DNA of 64,000 bases from Thalassotalea sediminis (GTDB taxonomy: Bacteria; Pseudomonadota; Gammaproteobacteria; Enterobacterales; Alteromonadaceae): NCBI RefSeq assembly GCF_030295915.1, contig NZ_AP027361.1, positions 3,720,001-3,784,000 of the forward strand, given 5' to 3'. Positions 28,808-38,484 of the stretch are shown here, one piece after another. Both the position numbers and the translations under genes were made by a program. The notes beneath the pieces are model-generated. The model saw only the letters and a program-made list of their open reading frames with translations. It did not search any database and had not been told where the DNA came from. Each line of letters starts with the position of its first letter. Within the stretch, counting starts at the first letter, position 1.

Positions 28808-30661
28808 ATGGATAGTGAAATAGCCGAAATTATTGCGTTTATTCAAGGGATCCCCCCTTTTGATCAATTGCCTGAAGACAAAATAAAGCTCGTTGTTAAG
28901 CTGATAAACATTTGTTACATCAAGCAACACCAAAAATTGCCACCCAGCCAATGTGAAAACAATAGTCTTTTTATCGTTCGTAAAGGGGCATTAGCCTATT
29001 ATGACACTGAAGATGAGCTCGTGGGTAAATATGGTGAAGGAGATATTTGTACGGTTTTTTGTCAAGACAATGAGCAGGTTGAAATTAGTGTAATAACCGA
29101 AGAAGATACACTTGCCTATTGTATTAGTTATCCGCAATTACACGATGTAGTTTTTCATTATCCTGCCGTCATTAACTTTTTTCAACACAGCTCAGAGCAA
29201 CGGTTAAACAGTAAAATGTCGCAAGTCAATGAAGACGCTATACTCGCATCTTCATTGATGAATACAGATATAAGTCAGTTTTATCACACACCAGTTGCAA
29301 CAATTTCACAACAAACGTCAATTCAACAAGCGGCAATTGATATGACTGAACTAGGCTTTTCATGCTTAGTTGTCACCACCAACGACACAACACGTTTACC
29401 TGTTGGCATTGTGACAGATAAAGACCTTCGTCAGCGTTGTATTGCTAAAGGGTTAGACTTTTCACTACCCGTAAGTGACATCATGACTAAGGAGATGTTA
29501 ACCATAGAAGCAGGCAGTCGCGCTTACGATGCTTTAATGTTAATGACAGCTAAGCGAATACATCATTTGCCTGTTATGGAAAACAATCGGTTACTCGCCA
29601 TGGTAACAATCACCGATTTAATGAATCATGAAAGTCAAAATGCGGTTAATTTGACACACATCATTCGCAAAGCAACCTCAGTAGAAGAGTTAATACAGGT
29701 CAGCGCATTATTACCAAAATTACAAATTAGAATGGCTAAACTTGGCACGACTGCTGATCACGTTGGTAAAAGCATAAGCGCCATAACATCAGCTTTCACC
29801 ATAAGATTAATCGAACTTGCTGAAAAAACGTTAGGCAGTGCTCCTGTCAGTTATGCATGGTTAGCTGCAGGCTCTCAAGCAAGAGAAGAACAATTTGCTC
29901 ATTCAGATCAAGACAACGCCCTAATCATCAGTGATGACGTAAAGCCAGAGCATGACCAATGGTTTATCGAACTTGCACGTTTCGTTTCAGATGGGCTTGC
30001 CAAATGCGGTTTTATTTACTGCCCTGGTGATATTATGGCGACCAATAAACAATGGCGACAACCACAAAAGGTTTGGCATAAATATTTTGCCGATTGGGTA
30101 GACACACCTAGCCCTCAAGCGTTGCTTAACAGTAGTGTCTTTTTTGATCTTACGACCGTCCACGGTGATGAATCATTACTTAATGATGTTCGAAAAAGGT
30201 TACTCCAAAAAACCAAAGGAAATACGCTATTTTTAGCGCACCTATCAAAAAATGCGTTATTAAACCGGCCACCGCTAGGTTTTTTCAGAGACTTTGTATT
30301 AATTAAAGATGGTGAAAATAAACGGGTATTAGATTTAAAGCACAATGGTATTGCCCCCATTGTCGATTTAGCACGAATTTATGCATTAAGCGAAGGTATA
30401 CAAGCAACAAATACTATTGAGCGCTTAAAACAAGTTGCAGGCACGCCAGCATTAACTAAAGCTTCTGCAGCTAATCTTATTGATGCTTATGAATTTTTAT
30501 CGCTCTTACGCATGGAACATCAGGCAAAAAAACTAGTGGCAAACATTGCGCCCGATAACTTTCTCGCGCCCAAAGACATTTCCAAACTAGAACGCGAGCA
30601 TTTAAAAGACGCCTTTAAAGTCATCAAAACATTACAAGATGCACGACAATCGAGTTATTAA
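28808..30661 (+). CDS. DUF294/CBS-domain nucleotidyltransferase-like signalling protein
   Basis: 617 residues. An N-terminal cyclic-nucleotide-binding-like domain (~1-140) is followed by two CBS motifs (~155-275, e.g. VSDIMTKEMLTIEAG). A nucleotidyltransferase core begins near residue 354 with GSQAREEQFAHSDQDNALI, which holds the G-S and DxD signature of GlnD-type enzymes, and a DUF294 C-terminal domain completes it. Such proteins commonly sit next to acetate permease and acs genes. It starts divergently from the DUF4212-symporter operon. Its activity (uridylyl/adenylyl transfer) is not proven for the family. Confidence 0.87.
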   Translation: MDSEIAEIIAFIQGIPPFDQLPEDKIKLVVKLINICYIKQHQKLPPSQCENNSLFIVRKGALAYYDTEDELVGKYGEGDICTVFCQDNEQVEISVITEEDTLAYCISYPQLHDVVFHYPAVINFFQHSSEQRLNSKMSQVNEDAILASSLMNTDISQFYHTPVATISQQTSIQQAAIDMTELGFSCLVVTTNDTTRLPVGIVTDKDLRQRCIAKGLDFSLPVSDIMTKEMLTIEAGSRAYDALMLMTAKRIHHLPVMENNRLLAMVTITDLMNHESQNAVNLTHIIRKATSVEELIQVSALLPKLQIRMAKLGTTADHVGKSISAITSAFTIRLIELAEKTLGSAPVSYAWLAAGSQAREEQFAHSDQDNALIISDDVKPEHDQWFIELARFVSDGLAKCGFIYCPGDIMATNKQWRQPQKVWHKYFADWVDTPSPQALLNSSVFFDLTTVHGDESLLNDVRKRLLQKTKGNTLFLAHLSKNALLNRPPLGFFRDFVLIKDGENKRVLDLKHNGIAPIVDLARIYALSEGIQATNTIERLKQVAGTPALTKASAANLIDAYEFLSLLRMEHQAKKLVANIAPDNFLAPKDISKLEREHLKDAFKVIKTLQDARQSSY

Positions 30662-30665
30662 TCAT

Positions 30666-31364
30666 ATGTGGCGACATCAGTTTTTGTTTAATTGGTTATT
30701 TGGCATAGAGATCGCACGTAAAAAAGCGCTACTCAGGGCGCCAGCTGGTCCCGTCAAAGATTATTTATCACAGCCATTCCCTGCTTTGAATACGCCATTA
30801 GCGAAGTTAAATTTAGTTGCAGTAGACTTTGAAACAACGGGGCTTGATGCCATAAATGATAAACTACTCAGTGTAGGGTTCGTTAATATCAGTGAACAAC
30901 AAATTCAACTCAATAGTTGTTACCATCAAATAATAAATACCAATCGCGCCTTAGCTGCCGACAACGTTATTATTCATCAAATAACTGATCAACAGCGTCA
31001 GTTAGGTAAGCCCTTAGCAGAGGTCATTGAGCAATTACTAAAAGCCATTGCAGGGAAGCCTCTTTTAGTACACTTCGCCCACATAGAAAAGCAATTTTTA
31101 CAGCGTGCGTGTTTAGAGCTTTATGGCTTTGCACCTCCTCTACCAATAATAGACACCTTATTATTAGCTAAAAAACGCCTAGATAAACGGGACGTGGCTT
31201 ACGATCCCTCTGAACTTAGATTAAGCGCGCTTCGCAGTCGCTATGATTTACCGACCTACTATGCACATAACGCGTTAAGTGATGCGATAGCCACAGCAGA
31301 ACTATTCTTAGCCGAAAGCCAAACCCAATACACCAATGCAACTTTAAAAGACCTATTGATTTAA
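30666..31364 (+). CDS. DnaQ-like 3'-5' exonuclease
   Basis: 232 residues from the ATG at 30666, four bases after the upstream stop; an alternative start 27 bases earlier overlaps that gene. DEDDh motifs are present: VDFETTGLD (exo I), and the C-terminal HNALSDAIATAEL (exo III with the catalytic His); exo II lies around HFAHIEKQFL. It is thus a single-domain DNase/RNase of the DNA polymerase III epsilon family. The pairing with the DUF294 protein is common in acetate-uptake loci. Biological role not known. Confidence 0.85.
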   Translation: MWRHQFLFNWLFGIEIARKKALLRAPAGPVKDYLSQPFPALNTPLAKLNLVAVDFETTGLDAINDKLLSVGFVNISEQQIQLNSCYHQIINTNRALAADNVIIHQITDQQRQLGKPLAEVIEQLLKAIAGKPLLVHFAHIEKQFLQRACLELYGFAPPLPIIDTLLLAKKRLDKRDVAYDPSELRLSALRSRYDLPTYYAHNALSDAIATAELFLAESQTQYTNATLKDLLI

Positions 31365-31470
31365 ATATAGCGATTTGCACAAGCTATTTTTAACAACATA
31401 GCATAAATATTCTAATTACAGAGTTGTTATCAGCTATACTTAGCACAAAGCAACAACGCGAGAAAAGGAT

Positions 31471-32484
31471 TTGAAGCACCGTTGGCGAAATAAATTTGTG
31501 CTAGCAGTAGGGATTGGATGTGCATCTATAGCGCTATTTCTCAATGTAAAAGGTGATCCTAAAGCTAAGCCTCAACCCATAACCATTGCAGTATCGTTAA
31601 CACCGCTGTCTGCTCCTTTTTATGTCGCACAAGCGATCAATGCTTTTGATAAGCACTGCATTGACGTTTCGATTATTGATGTTGTTGGTGGTAAACGCGC
31701 TTATGACCTGGTCGCTACTGACGAAGCAACTTATGCTACTTCATCAGACTCTGTGATTGCCTTTCAAAGCCTATATCATTCTGAGTTAGTATCTCATGCT
31801 ATGTTTGTTCAATCAGATAATGACGTAAAACTCTTGAGTAAAGTTTCATCAAATATTGAGTATACACAGCAGTTAGTCGGTAAACGCATTGGTGTAACGC
31901 TAGGAACAGCTAGCGAGTACTTCCTTACTTCTTTACTAGCATTAGAAGGTTTAACGCCTACTGATGTTACCTTGGTCGATATTCCCCCTGATCAACTTTA
32001 TCATGCAATTAAAACAAACAAGGTAGAAGCTATTGTACCTTGGGAACCTTTTGCATTTAATGCGGTGAAAGCAATGGGTCAACAACTCAAGTTACACCAG
32101 ACCAAAAATTTAAATTCATTAAGTTTTAATTTAGTTTCTAAACCATTACCATTACATAGTGTTAGGGCAACAAAATGCCTGTTATCAGGACTCATTAAAG
32201 CCAATGAATTTATCGCCGTTCAACCTAAACGTGCAAAGTCGATAGTGCAAAGTAAATTAAACGTTGATGCTGAATTCATTGAGTGGGTTTGGCGAGATTA
32301 TATTTTTAAAGTGGGGTTAGATAATTCACTTTTATTAAGTATAGAATCACAAGCAAGGTGGGCATTTAGACAGTTGGCAGGTAACGCGTTATCACCTCAA
32401 CTAACCTTAGCGAAAAGCTATGTAACCTATATTGATGAACGCGCACTTTCACAACTAAACCCTCAATTAGTAAATGTTCATTGA
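31471..32484 (+). CDS. Periplasmic NMT1/SsuA-like substrate-binding protein
   Basis: 337 residues starting with TTG behind an AAAAGGA site. An N-terminal hydrophobic segment (about 10-25) anchors or exports it. The domain starting ITIAVSLTPLSAPFYVAQAI, with GKRIGVTLGTASEYFLTSLL and AIVPWEPFAFNAV, is that of the NMT1/THI5-like, SsuA-like binding proteins. There is no ABC permease or ATPase gene nearby. Instead a diguanylate cyclase gene follows after 13 bases, so the protein may be a ligand sensor for that enzyme rather than part of a transporter. Confidence 0.8.
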   Translation: MKHRWRNKFVLAVGIGCASIALFLNVKGDPKAKPQPITIAVSLTPLSAPFYVAQAINAFDKHCIDVSIIDVVGGKRAYDLVATDEATYATSSDSVIAFQSLYHSELVSHAMFVQSDNDVKLLSKVSSNIEYTQQLVGKRIGVTLGTASEYFLTSLLALEGLTPTDVTLVDIPPDQLYHAIKTNKVEAIVPWEPFAFNAVKAMGQQLKLHQTKNLNSLSFNLVSKPLPLHSVRATKCLLSGLIKANEFIAVQPKRAKSIVQSKLNVDAEFIEWVWRDYIFKVGLDNSLLLSIESQARWAFRQLAGNALSPQLTLAKSYVTYIDERALSQLNPQLVNVH

Positions 32485-32497
32485 TGGTGTATAACGT

Positions 32498-33778
32498 ATG
32501 ACAATGGCTTTGACACAACGAATCTCTTATTTTGCGATTGGCTGCTGCTTCGTTTTTTTTGTCATCATTTTTAGTGTACTCTTCGCTTACCAAAGTATCT
32601 CTTTAGCAACGCAGCAAGAAGCTTTTGCTCAGCGAATTGAAAGCCATACTGATGTACTGAAACAGATCATATTAAGCAAACAACTTTTTGCTAAGAATAA
32701 CCGAACGCAAGAATGGATTACCTATCATAATCAATTGCAGGAACTAATAAAAACCGCGCCAAGAATGACAGCTAAACAACAGGTAATTCTGAACAGTATT
32801 GCAAGCCGAAACTTAAACCTTAAAGCACTTTTTGAGAAACAAACACCCCAACAACTCGACAATGCGAACAAAATACTTCAAAACCATTTTAACGCAAGAT
32901 TGTTAACGCAATTAGAATCCATTCGTGCTGATGCCGTTAACTTATCTAAAGATGTACAAAGAAACATTAAAGAGACAGTCGAACAAGAATTTATGTTAAT
33001 TGCGGTTGTATTACTACTTTCTCTAAGTTCTCTCACCTTGGGAGCGGTTAAACTTAAGCGCGTGGTAAAAACGTCATTAAATGAAGTTGAAGAAGGCATT
33101 AAAAACAATGTAACAGATCATTTTCAACAAATAGACTTAACTTATCCCTCTGAAGAATTTGAAAGCATTGTCACTCACTTTCAAGAAATGAATCGAAAGC
33201 TTGAAGAAAATAGTATTTCAATCGATGCCATGCAGCAAATTATTGCCGAAAGAACAAAAATATTAGAGGAAATTTCACGCACAGATCCATTAACAAAAAT
33301 TGCAAATAGGCGTGCTATTTATGAACGAGGGGCACTTGAGTTTTCTCGCAGTAAAAGAGCTAACTCCTCATTAACAGTGATGCTCTTTGATTGCGATTTT
33401 TTCAAAAAAGTAAATGATGAATATGGCCACTTTTGTGGCGACGAACTCTTAAAGCACCTCTGTAATATTTGCCAATTAGAAATACGTGAAGTGGACTTCT
33501 TAGGGCGCTACGGCGGTGAGGAGTTTGTCGTTATTTTACCAGCATGTAAAATTGAAGATAGCAAAGAAACTGCGAAACGCATTCAAGAAAGACTTTACCA
33601 GAACCCTTTAACCTTTAGAGGGCAAATGATCCCAATAACCATTAGCATTGGTATGAGTACACAAAATGCCAGACATGAGAACTTTGAGCAATTACTGAAC
33701 GAGGCAGATCAAGCCATGTATCAAGCTAAGCACAAAGGTAGAAATCGCATCGAAGTCTTTAATACTGATACAGACTAA
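32498..33778 (+). CDS. Membrane diguanylate cyclase (GGDEF)
   Basis: 426 residues. Two transmembrane helices (about 8-30 and 165-185) enclose a periplasmic helical domain; a coiled coil leads to a GGDEF domain (~260-420). The active site is GGEEF and an inhibitory site RxxD (REVD) lies five residues before it, so both catalysis and feedback should work. It makes c-di-GMP in the cytoplasm. The preceding binding-protein gene, 13 bases away, resembles NspS-MbaA-type arrangements in which a periplasmic ligand receptor controls the cyclase. Confidence 0.9.
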   Translation: MTMALTQRISYFAIGCCFVFFVIIFSVLFAYQSISLATQQEAFAQRIESHTDVLKQIILSKQLFAKNNRTQEWITYHNQLQELIKTAPRMTAKQQVILNSIASRNLNLKALFEKQTPQQLDNANKILQNHFNARLLTQLESIRADAVNLSKDVQRNIKETVEQEFMLIAVVLLLSLSSLTLGAVKLKRVVKTSLNEVEEGIKNNVTDHFQQIDLTYPSEEFESIVTHFQEMNRKLEENSISIDAMQQIIAERTKILEEISRTDPLTKIANRRAIYERGALEFSRSKRANSSLTVMLFDCDFFKKVNDEYGHFCGDELLKHLCNICQLEIREVDFLGRYGGEEFVVILPACKIEDSKETAKRIQERLYQNPLTFRGQMIPITISIGMSTQNARHENFEQLLNEADQAMYQAKHKGRNRIEVFNTDTD

Positions 33779-34020
33779 TTTGTCGTCGCTTTTAACAGAT
33801 CTTACCGTTTGGATGAATAGGTTAAGGCTTCAACGGGCAGTCAGCTATGAGCGAAAAACGGACAGTTACTGGGTGCTCTGAACCTAACTCTGTTTTGCTC
33901 ATGTCTTTATATTAAGCCGATGTCAGCTTGCTGACGTGCATTGTCTGGTTGCTGTCGTGTATAAACTGTTAAAAATCACATTTAATGATATTGTTTAGTT
34001 ATCAATTAAAGGATGAAAAC

Positions 34021-34731
34021 ATGATATCCCCTGACATTATAAAAAATTTAAGAAGCCAACATGGTTGGACTCAAGAGCAACTTGCCACCATATCGGGTGT
34101 TAGCTCTAGGACGATTCAGAGAATTGAAAAAACAGGAGAATGCTCACTAGAGTCAAAAATGGCAATCGCTGCTGCATTTAACGTGACCCCAAAGTTTTTA
34201 GTAAATGAATCTAATTATACAGAAAATAACTATGTAATTTCACCGCGACTCAATGTGATAAGCTGGGTGCTATTACTAACAATGTTACTAGCAATATTGT
34301 TAGTTCCTGATGGGGAGTTGCAAGTTCGTCTTCATATCAATGGTGTGGTTATGATGTTCACCTTATTTGCATTATCAATTAGAGTTATTGATATTAAGGA
34401 ATTAAAGTTTTTATTAATATATTCATTAGGTGGTGGCAAGTTGGATAATTCAAAGCCTCTAATACAGCTAATTTCTAGTCTGAATCAATTGATTCGATTT
34501 ACTTACATCTCGGCAATATTCGCTTTTCTTTTTCATGGTTGGCAAATGTCCTTCGCTTGGCCCGAAGTAAGTTTATTCTCTGCCCGATTCAGCGAATTAA
34601 TGGCAAACAGCATAATAGCTTCAGTCTTATATTCGGTGGTGGTTGCTGAACTATTTTTCAGGACATCCAAATTAAGATTAGAGTCACAACTAATCAAAGA
34701 CAATGCACTATTAGATAAGATTAGCGAATGA
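34021..34731 (+). CDS. Helix-turn-helix (XRE) regulator with membrane segments
   Basis: 236 residues from the ATG after an AAAGGATG site; a longer frame adds 12 residues. The N-terminal Cro/XRE helix-turn-helix covers about residues 6-60 (LRSQHGWTQEQLATISGVSS then RTIQRIEK). About four hydrophobic helices follow (VISWVLLLTMLLAILLV, VMMFTLFALSI, YISAIFAFLFHGW, and one near SIIASVLYSVVVAELF). A membrane-bound regulator of this type is uncommon; ligand and targets are unknown. The 240 bases upstream hold no gene. Confidence 0.8.
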   Translation: MISPDIIKNLRSQHGWTQEQLATISGVSSRTIQRIEKTGECSLESKMAIAAAFNVTPKFLVNESNYTENNYVISPRLNVISWVLLLTMLLAILLVPDGELQVRLHINGVVMMFTLFALSIRVIDIKELKFLLIYSLGGGKLDNSKPLIQLISSLNQLIRFTYISAIFAFLFHGWQMSFAWPEVSLFSARFSELMANSIIASVLYSVVVAELFFRTSKLRLESQLIKDNALLDKISE

Positions 34732-34752
34732 CCGTTGTTGGCACATCTGCGA

Positions 34753-34793
34753 CTGTCAGGTTTTGATTGAATCCGATGAATTAAACCTGACAG
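34753..34793. terminator. Inverted repeat between convergent genes, probable terminator
   Basis: Perfect 11-bp arms CTGTCAGGTTT and AAACCTGACAG around a 19-base loop. It sits in the 83-base gap between the XRE gene and the chemoreceptor gene. The flanking T-run is poor, so it may act on either strand as a weak terminator or as an mRNA end-protecting structure. Confidence 0.5.
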
Positions 34794-34814
34794 ATCAAAT
34801 TAAGACTTACGCAA

Positions 34815-36767
34815 CTAATTATCAGTGCATAACACCAATCGCAACGTCTGATTGATATCTTTAACTTGAGCATTTACATCTTGAGAAATAGTTTCAGCAA
34901 GTGTTCGGGAGTGGCCTACTTCACTTTGTACACTCATCATTGCTTGTTCAAACGCTGAAAAATGATTGCGTTGTTGATTAATATGCGAGAGTGCATCTTC
35001 AGCTACTTGTGCAGAGATTATGGCTTGTTGTACTACATTCTCTGCGTTTTCTTTTAGTACTGCCGCAATTTGCTTTTGCTGGCTTGAAGCGGTTTCGATA
35101 CCGTAAATATTATTTTCTAACGTTAAACTGGCTTGATTTAACTGCTCCAAGCGTTGGCTCACCTGGTTTAATGAATCTTGTGTTTTACCTGCTAACTGCC
35201 TTACCTCGTCAGCCACTACTGAAAAACCTCGACCATGCTCTCCTGCACGCGCTGCTTCAATGGCGGCATTAAGTGCCAGTAGGTTGGTTTGATCGGCAAT
35301 AGCACTAATAACATCGACAATTGAACCAACACTTTCTACCGATTGTGTTAACGTTAAAATAGCCTCTCGACCGGCACTAGCGGCGGAGTTCGTTTGCTCA
35401 CTTGCAACCAAAACTTCATGTACTTTCGTTTGGCTGTCATTCATCGATTTTTGCGTTGTCTGAGCATTATCAACAACTTGTTGTGATAGAGTGTTTACAT
35501 TGTCGGTTACCGCAGACAAAGCATCCATCACTTGCACAACACCAGCAAGATGTTGATCTGTACTAGATGATGAATCTAGAATGTTGCGTGCTTGGTTTTC
35601 CATGGTTTGCATAGCCTTTGAAACTAAATTAAGTTGCTCTTCTTTTTGTTTATCTTCTTCAGCTAACTTTGAAACCATTTGATTAAAGCTATGTGAAATT
35701 TCTCCCAACTCAGTTTTTAAAGGAATACCCGTAATATTTTCAACACGCCCCTCATTAACTAAAGTAACAAAACTATCTCTAAGTTTACGTAATGGGTTTA
35801 GTACGACGCTACGCGTAAGCCAATAGTTTGCAGCCAAGAACAAGATTAAAAATGACAACAGGCCTATAACAATATAGGTAAGTTGCTGATTAACTAGCTC
35901 TTGGTTATGTGTGATTTCAGCTTCACCATTAAGAATGATTTGTTCTAATTCATCGACTTGTTTCGCCAGTAAAGCAAACCCTTGTTGACGTTTTTGCTGG
36001 TTTTCTAAGGTATTATTAAGCTCAAGTTGATAACGGTTGATCAGTGAAATTAACTCGGACAATGCTTCTTCGCTCACATCTTCTTTATCATCTTCGTCAG
36101 CAAAAAAATCATCGTCATCATCGCCATCGTCAAGATAAATTTCCAACAAAGGCTTAGCGGAAAGCTGCTCTCCAAGTTCGATTAACGTTTGTAATGAATA
36201 AGATAACGAGTCGCTGGTTGCTTGTTTTTGTGCAAACATGGTTTCGCGACTATCTACTAAGTTGAATAATGCACTCGCGATTTGGTTGGTTAATTGTAAA
36301 TATCGCGCCTGCTCATTGGCGTTCAACACTGATGTTTGTTCAACGTAGTTTGCTAAGCTTTGGTTGATAGCAGATATGCCACGCTCTCCATTACGAAGCA
36401 AAGCCATAGGGTCCCCACTTAATTTCCCCATTGCGCGATACTTTGTTGTAATGTCTTTTTTTAATGCCGAGGCCTTATCTGCAATTTCAGTCGCTAATTG
36501 AGTAATGGACAATTGTTCGGTACTTAAGACAATGTCGGCAAGTATTGCCTCAGCTTCCGTTAATTGACTCGCATCTCCAGAAGCTAAATAACGCCTTACT
36601 GTTCTACTGAACTTTACCGTTGTTAATGATTTTAGGTGTTGGTATTCATCGTATTGCTCCCGACTTTTAGACAGTGACTCTCCAACTTGGAACATAGTAG
36701 TAAGGAAAATAACAGCAAAGGCGCTGATTGCAACAACAGAACATCGAGAAAAAGTAGATACGCGCAC
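34815..36767 (-). CDS. Methyl-accepting chemotaxis protein
   Basis: 650 residues with GTG start after a CAGG site. TM1 is at about residues 9-27, TM2 at about 297-317, then a HAMP domain and the signalling hairpin with the highly conserved core [20 protein letters not shown] and [19 protein letters not shown]. The periplasmic sensor is helical. It contains a very acidic stretch (residues about 211-231, [18 protein letters not shown]) unlike usual sensor domains. The receptor presumably steers flagellar or pilus motility. No che genes are nearby. Ligand unknown. Confidence 0.92.
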   Translation of the reverse strand: MRVSTFSRCSVVAISAFAVIFLTTMFQVGESLSKSREQYDEYQHLKSLTTVKFSRTVRRYLASGDASQLTEAEAILADIVLSTEQLSITQLATEIADKASALKKDITTKYRAMGKLSGDPMALLRNGERGISAINQSLANYVEQTSVLNANEQARYLQLTNQIASALFNLVDSRETMFAQKQATSDSLSYSLQTLIELGEQLSAKPLLEIYLDDGDDDDDFFADEDDKEDVSEEALSELISLINRYQLELNNTLENQQKRQQGFALLAKQVDELEQIILNGEAEITHNQELVNQQLTYIVIGLLSFLILFLAANYWLTRSVVLNPLRKLRDSFVTLVNEGRVENITGIPLKTELGEISHSFNQMVSKLAEEDKQKEEQLNLVSKAMQTMENQARNILDSSSSTDQHLAGVVQVMDALSAVTDNVNTLSQQVVDNAQTTQKSMNDSQTKVHEVLVASEQTNSAASAGREAILTLTQSVESVGSIVDVISAIADQTNLLALNAAIEAARAGEHGRGFSVVADEVRQLAGKTQDSLNQVSQRLEQLNQASLTLENNIYGIETASSQQKQIAAVLKENAENVVQQAIISAQVAEDALSHINQQRNHFSAFEQAMMSVQSEVGHSRTLAETISQDVNAQVKDINQTLRLVLCTDN

Positions 36768-36983
36768 GAATAAACCTGAGATTTAGTAGACAATTGGCGG
36801 GTATTTTCTTTATTAAATATGACAATTACGTTACAGCAGTGTGACAGTTTTATGTCGCTAGATATCGCCACCAGTCACGCACAACTTAAGACACTACTAT
36901 GATTATCGAAAGCGACTATTTACGTATAAAATTATGATGATACGATTGCACTTTTATGACGGTTCTTACACATACTGCAATGC

Positions 36984-37790
36984 TTAAACCGTTGGCTTAG
37001 GAATAGCCTTATTAACATAGACATCAAAACGATTTTTTTTCATTTTGATACTTGTTGATGGTTTTTTCTTAGCGAGAAAATCCGCATAACTGGGTCGTTT
37101 AACAACAACGCGATAATGCGCTATCTGCAAGGCAGGCGCTAACAAAGCATCACTATCTAAATCTTCTCCAACTAAGGATTGGAAAACACGCATTTCTTTT
37201 TTAACGGCAGCAGACTTTTCTTTGTGAGGATACATGGGATCTAAATAGACCACATCAATATCTTCCTCATCAGTCATATTCTCGATAGAAGACCCGAACA
37301 TTAATGTCATACGATCTGTAATATCTTTAACTTCATTACTTAGAGAGGCTCGCAATAAGCCATCTTGCAACAATGCTGCAACGATCGGGTTTCTTTCAAT
37401 CATCTTCACGTTACATCCTAACGTGGCGAGTACAAAAGCATCTCGACCTAAACCCGCGGTCGCATCGAGTACACAAGGTGTAAATCCATGTTTTAACCCA
37501 ACAGCTTTAGCAATATCCTGACCACGACCACCACCAAATTTACGGCGATGGGCGGTGGCACCAGAAACAAAATCAACAGCAATCGCGCCGAGTTTAGGCT
37601 CATCAAGTTTAATGAGTTCTAAACGCTGTATGTTCACCTGAAGTATAAACTCAAGCTCTGGAAAGTTAACCGCAGCAGCTATGTCACCGATATAATCGAA
37701 GCCCCACTGATTTGCAATTGTTTTCGCCTTTTCGGCATCTACCGGATCAGCATAAGCAACGGCGACTCTATTCATTGATTTGATACTCAC
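36984..37790 (-). CDS. rsmJ: 16S rRNA (guanine-1516 N2) methyltransferase RsmJ
   Basis: 268 residues. The SAM-binding motif region is [20 protein letters not shown], preceded by [13 protein letters not shown] and followed by [26 protein letters not shown] is motif IV. These match RsmJ (YhiQ). It methylates the small ribosomal RNA. It overlaps the upstream gene by four bases (ATGA), and the prlC-rsmJ linkage seen in enterics is preserved except for the inserted glycosylase gene. Confidence 0.93.
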   Translation of the reverse strand: MSIKSMNRVAVAYADPVDAEKAKTIANQWGFDYIGDIAAAVNFPELEFILQVNIQRLELIKLDEPKLGAIAVDFVSGATAHRRKFGGGRGQDIAKAVGLKHGFTPCVLDATAGLGRDAFVLATLGCNVKMIERNPIVAALLQDGLLRASLSNEVKDITDRMTLMFGSSIENMTDEEDIDVVYLDPMYPHKEKSAAVKKEMRVFQSLVGEDLDSDALLAPALQIAHYRVVVKRPSYADFLAKKKPSTSIKMKKNRFDVYVNKAIPKPTV

Positions 37791-38473
37791 GAGATTAAGT
37801 TATTATCACCCGTTGAAAATGCAATTAAGCGACTTAATTGTGACAACGATAGGCCAGACTCTTGCTGCCAATGATTAAAACTCTGTTGAATGGTATTCAG
37901 GCTCGATTTCGTATGAAGACCACCCGAAATTAAATCATGGGCGCGAAAATAAGCCTCGACATCTCGGCTGAGCAAGAAGGTATCTTTACCTAACATCCTT
38001 AATGCATAGGGGCCAGTATTACCACCAAGTCGTTGCCCATGTTTTTTTAAATACGCCCATAGTCCAATGATATCTGTTGAAGGCCAATGGCTAATAAACT
38101 CAGCAAAGGTATGACCATTTTGCTGCTCCTCGAACATCATCTGCGCATTGGCTTTAATTGTTTTAACCTTGTTAAAGTTACGAATGATTTTCGGATCACT
38201 TGCTTTTTGTTCGAGCATTTCCTCTGGCATCATCAGTATTTTCTCGATATTAAAGTCAAAAAATACTGATTCAAAATCTGGCCATTTTTTCTCAACAACC
38301 CGCCAAACAAAGCCTGACTGAAATATTTTCTTTGTCATCTCCGATAAAATACGATCATCAGTCAGGTGCGCGATCTCTTGCGCTTGTGGCGCAATCAGTA
38401 ACTTTAAAGCCGTTTCACCGCCCTTTCGTTCAGCAGCGCGTTGATAAATTTTTTCGACGTTTTCCAGTCTCAT
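37787..38473 (-). CDS. DNA-3-methyladenine glycosylase I-like protein
   Basis: 228 residues of the Tag/adenine glycosylase fold: [20 protein letters not shown] near residue 45 and [16 protein letters not shown] further on resemble the Tag family. The family zinc-binding cysteine/histidine set is not obvious in this sequence, so it is a divergent member. Its overlap with rsmJ by four bases and spacing of 11 bases after prlC make it part of one transcription unit. Base excision is the probable function but the substrate is not clear. Confidence 0.7.
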   Translation of the reverse strand: MRLENVEKIYQRAAERKGGETALKLLIAPQAQEIAHLTDDRILSEMTKKIFQSGFVWRVVEKKWPDFESVFFDFNIEKILMMPEEMLEQKASDPKIIRNFNKVKTIKANAQMMFEEQQNGHTFAEFISHWPSTDIIGLWAYLKKHGQRLGGNTGPYALRMLGKDTFLLSRDVEAYFRAHDLISGGLHTKSSLNTIQQSFNHWQQESGLSLSQLSRLIAFSTGDNNLIS

Positions 38474-38484
38474 ACTCTTACCCT

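Noticed and set aside
36855..36900. Possible sigma-28 promoter for the chemoreceptor (TTAAGTTG and GGCGATAT)
   Set aside because: Spacing is 12 rather than 11 and each half matches only six of eight positions; too weak to list.
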